Positions 5,506 through 5,589 of a stretch of DNA of 5,589 bases are shown piece by piece (positions within the stretch are counted from its first letter, which is position 1; each line of letters begins with the position of its first letter). The notes under the pieces are model-generated. The model had not been told where the DNA came from. It did no database searches and saw only the letters and a program-made list of their open reading frames with translations. This DNA is from Calditrichota bacterium. Lineage in GTDB: Bacteria; Calditrichota; Calditrichia; Calditrichales; Calditrichaceae. A program made the translations under genes and the position numbers. Location: positions 1 to 5,589 of the forward strand of contig JAJRSN010000407.1 in assembly GCA_024278715.1 (NCBI GenBank). The letters run 5' to 3'.

Positions 5506-5589
5506 ACTCTTGCTCATTTGCGGCTCCCTGTCGCCGGATACGCAACAGATCGTTTAAAGTATAATTTCGCAACAGTTCCAGATCCGTCC
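5504..5589 (-). CDS. C-terminal fragment of an unidentified convergent gene
   Basis: On the minus strand a frame enters from the right edge and gives 27 residues before TAA (5506-5504). It has a regular leucine-rich, charged helix-like pattern (DLELLRNYTLNDLLRIRR). The other minus frames stop quickly or read less like protein, and the plus strand offers only a 26-codon frame overlapping the PAP2 stop. The stop lies 17 bp from the PAP2 stop, as expected for tightly packed convergent genes. I do not recognise the family; the fragment is too short to name. Confidence 0.45.
   Translation of the reverse strand, partial: TDLELLRNYTLNDLLRIRRQGAANEQE

Noticed and set aside
5484..5564. Short plus-strand frame overlapping the PAP2 stop (ATGA)
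   Set aside because: It is only 26 codons, cysteine/arginine-rich and without a family, and the opposite strand offers a better protein-like C-terminal frame in the same place.

Overview
The window looks like a chromosomal segment from a Gram-negative bacterium with moderate, slightly AT-leaning base composition. Genes are separated by unusually long spacers full of low-complexity repeats. The repeat-laden spacers, the aromatic-ended beta-strand-like protein tail at the left edge and the gene set suggest the FCB side of the tree (Calditrichota- or Bacteroidota-like). That placement is a weak inference; no rRNA or other phylogenetic marker is present.

Layout. Positions 3-92 (+) hold the last 29 codons of a protein whose C-terminus resembles an outer-membrane beta-barrel end. 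Positions 93-464 are a spacer with dispersed CAGATTAAACTGATT repeats and three consecutive hairpins, one a good rho-independent terminator. Positions 465-1655 (-) encode DNA polymerase IV (dinB), complete with a clamp-binding motif. A 95-bp divergent promoter region follows, then 1751-2185 (+), a small YkgJ-type cysteine-cluster metal-binding protein. Positions 2186-2645 are a spacer built largely from 7-bp repeat units. Positions 2646-4046 (-) encode a YfcC/DcuC-type membrane transporter with a recognisable promoter and Shine-Dalgarno site. Positions 4047-4494 are another repeat-laden spacer containing a second copy of the element found on the other side of the transporter gene. Positions 4495-5487 (+) encode a PAP2-superfamily membrane enzyme of the inositol-phosphorylceramide-synthase-like branch. 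The right edge (5504-5589, -) probably holds the C-terminal end of a convergent gene.

The genes do not form an obvious pathway or operon. Each is separately oriented: dinB and the YkgJ-like gene are divergent, the YkgJ-like gene and yfcC are convergent, yfcC and the PAP2 gene are divergent, and the PAP2 gene and the right-edge gene are convergent. I see no defence system, phage, insertion sequence, CRISPR array or RNA gene. The most unusual content is intergenic. Several stretches consist of degenerate tandem units of exactly 7 bp (9-bp-like at the left end), resembling the heptanucleotide STRR families described in cyanobacteria. One composite element of about 85-105 bp occurs in direct orientation on both sides of yfcC, and its two copies differ by exactly two 7-bp units.
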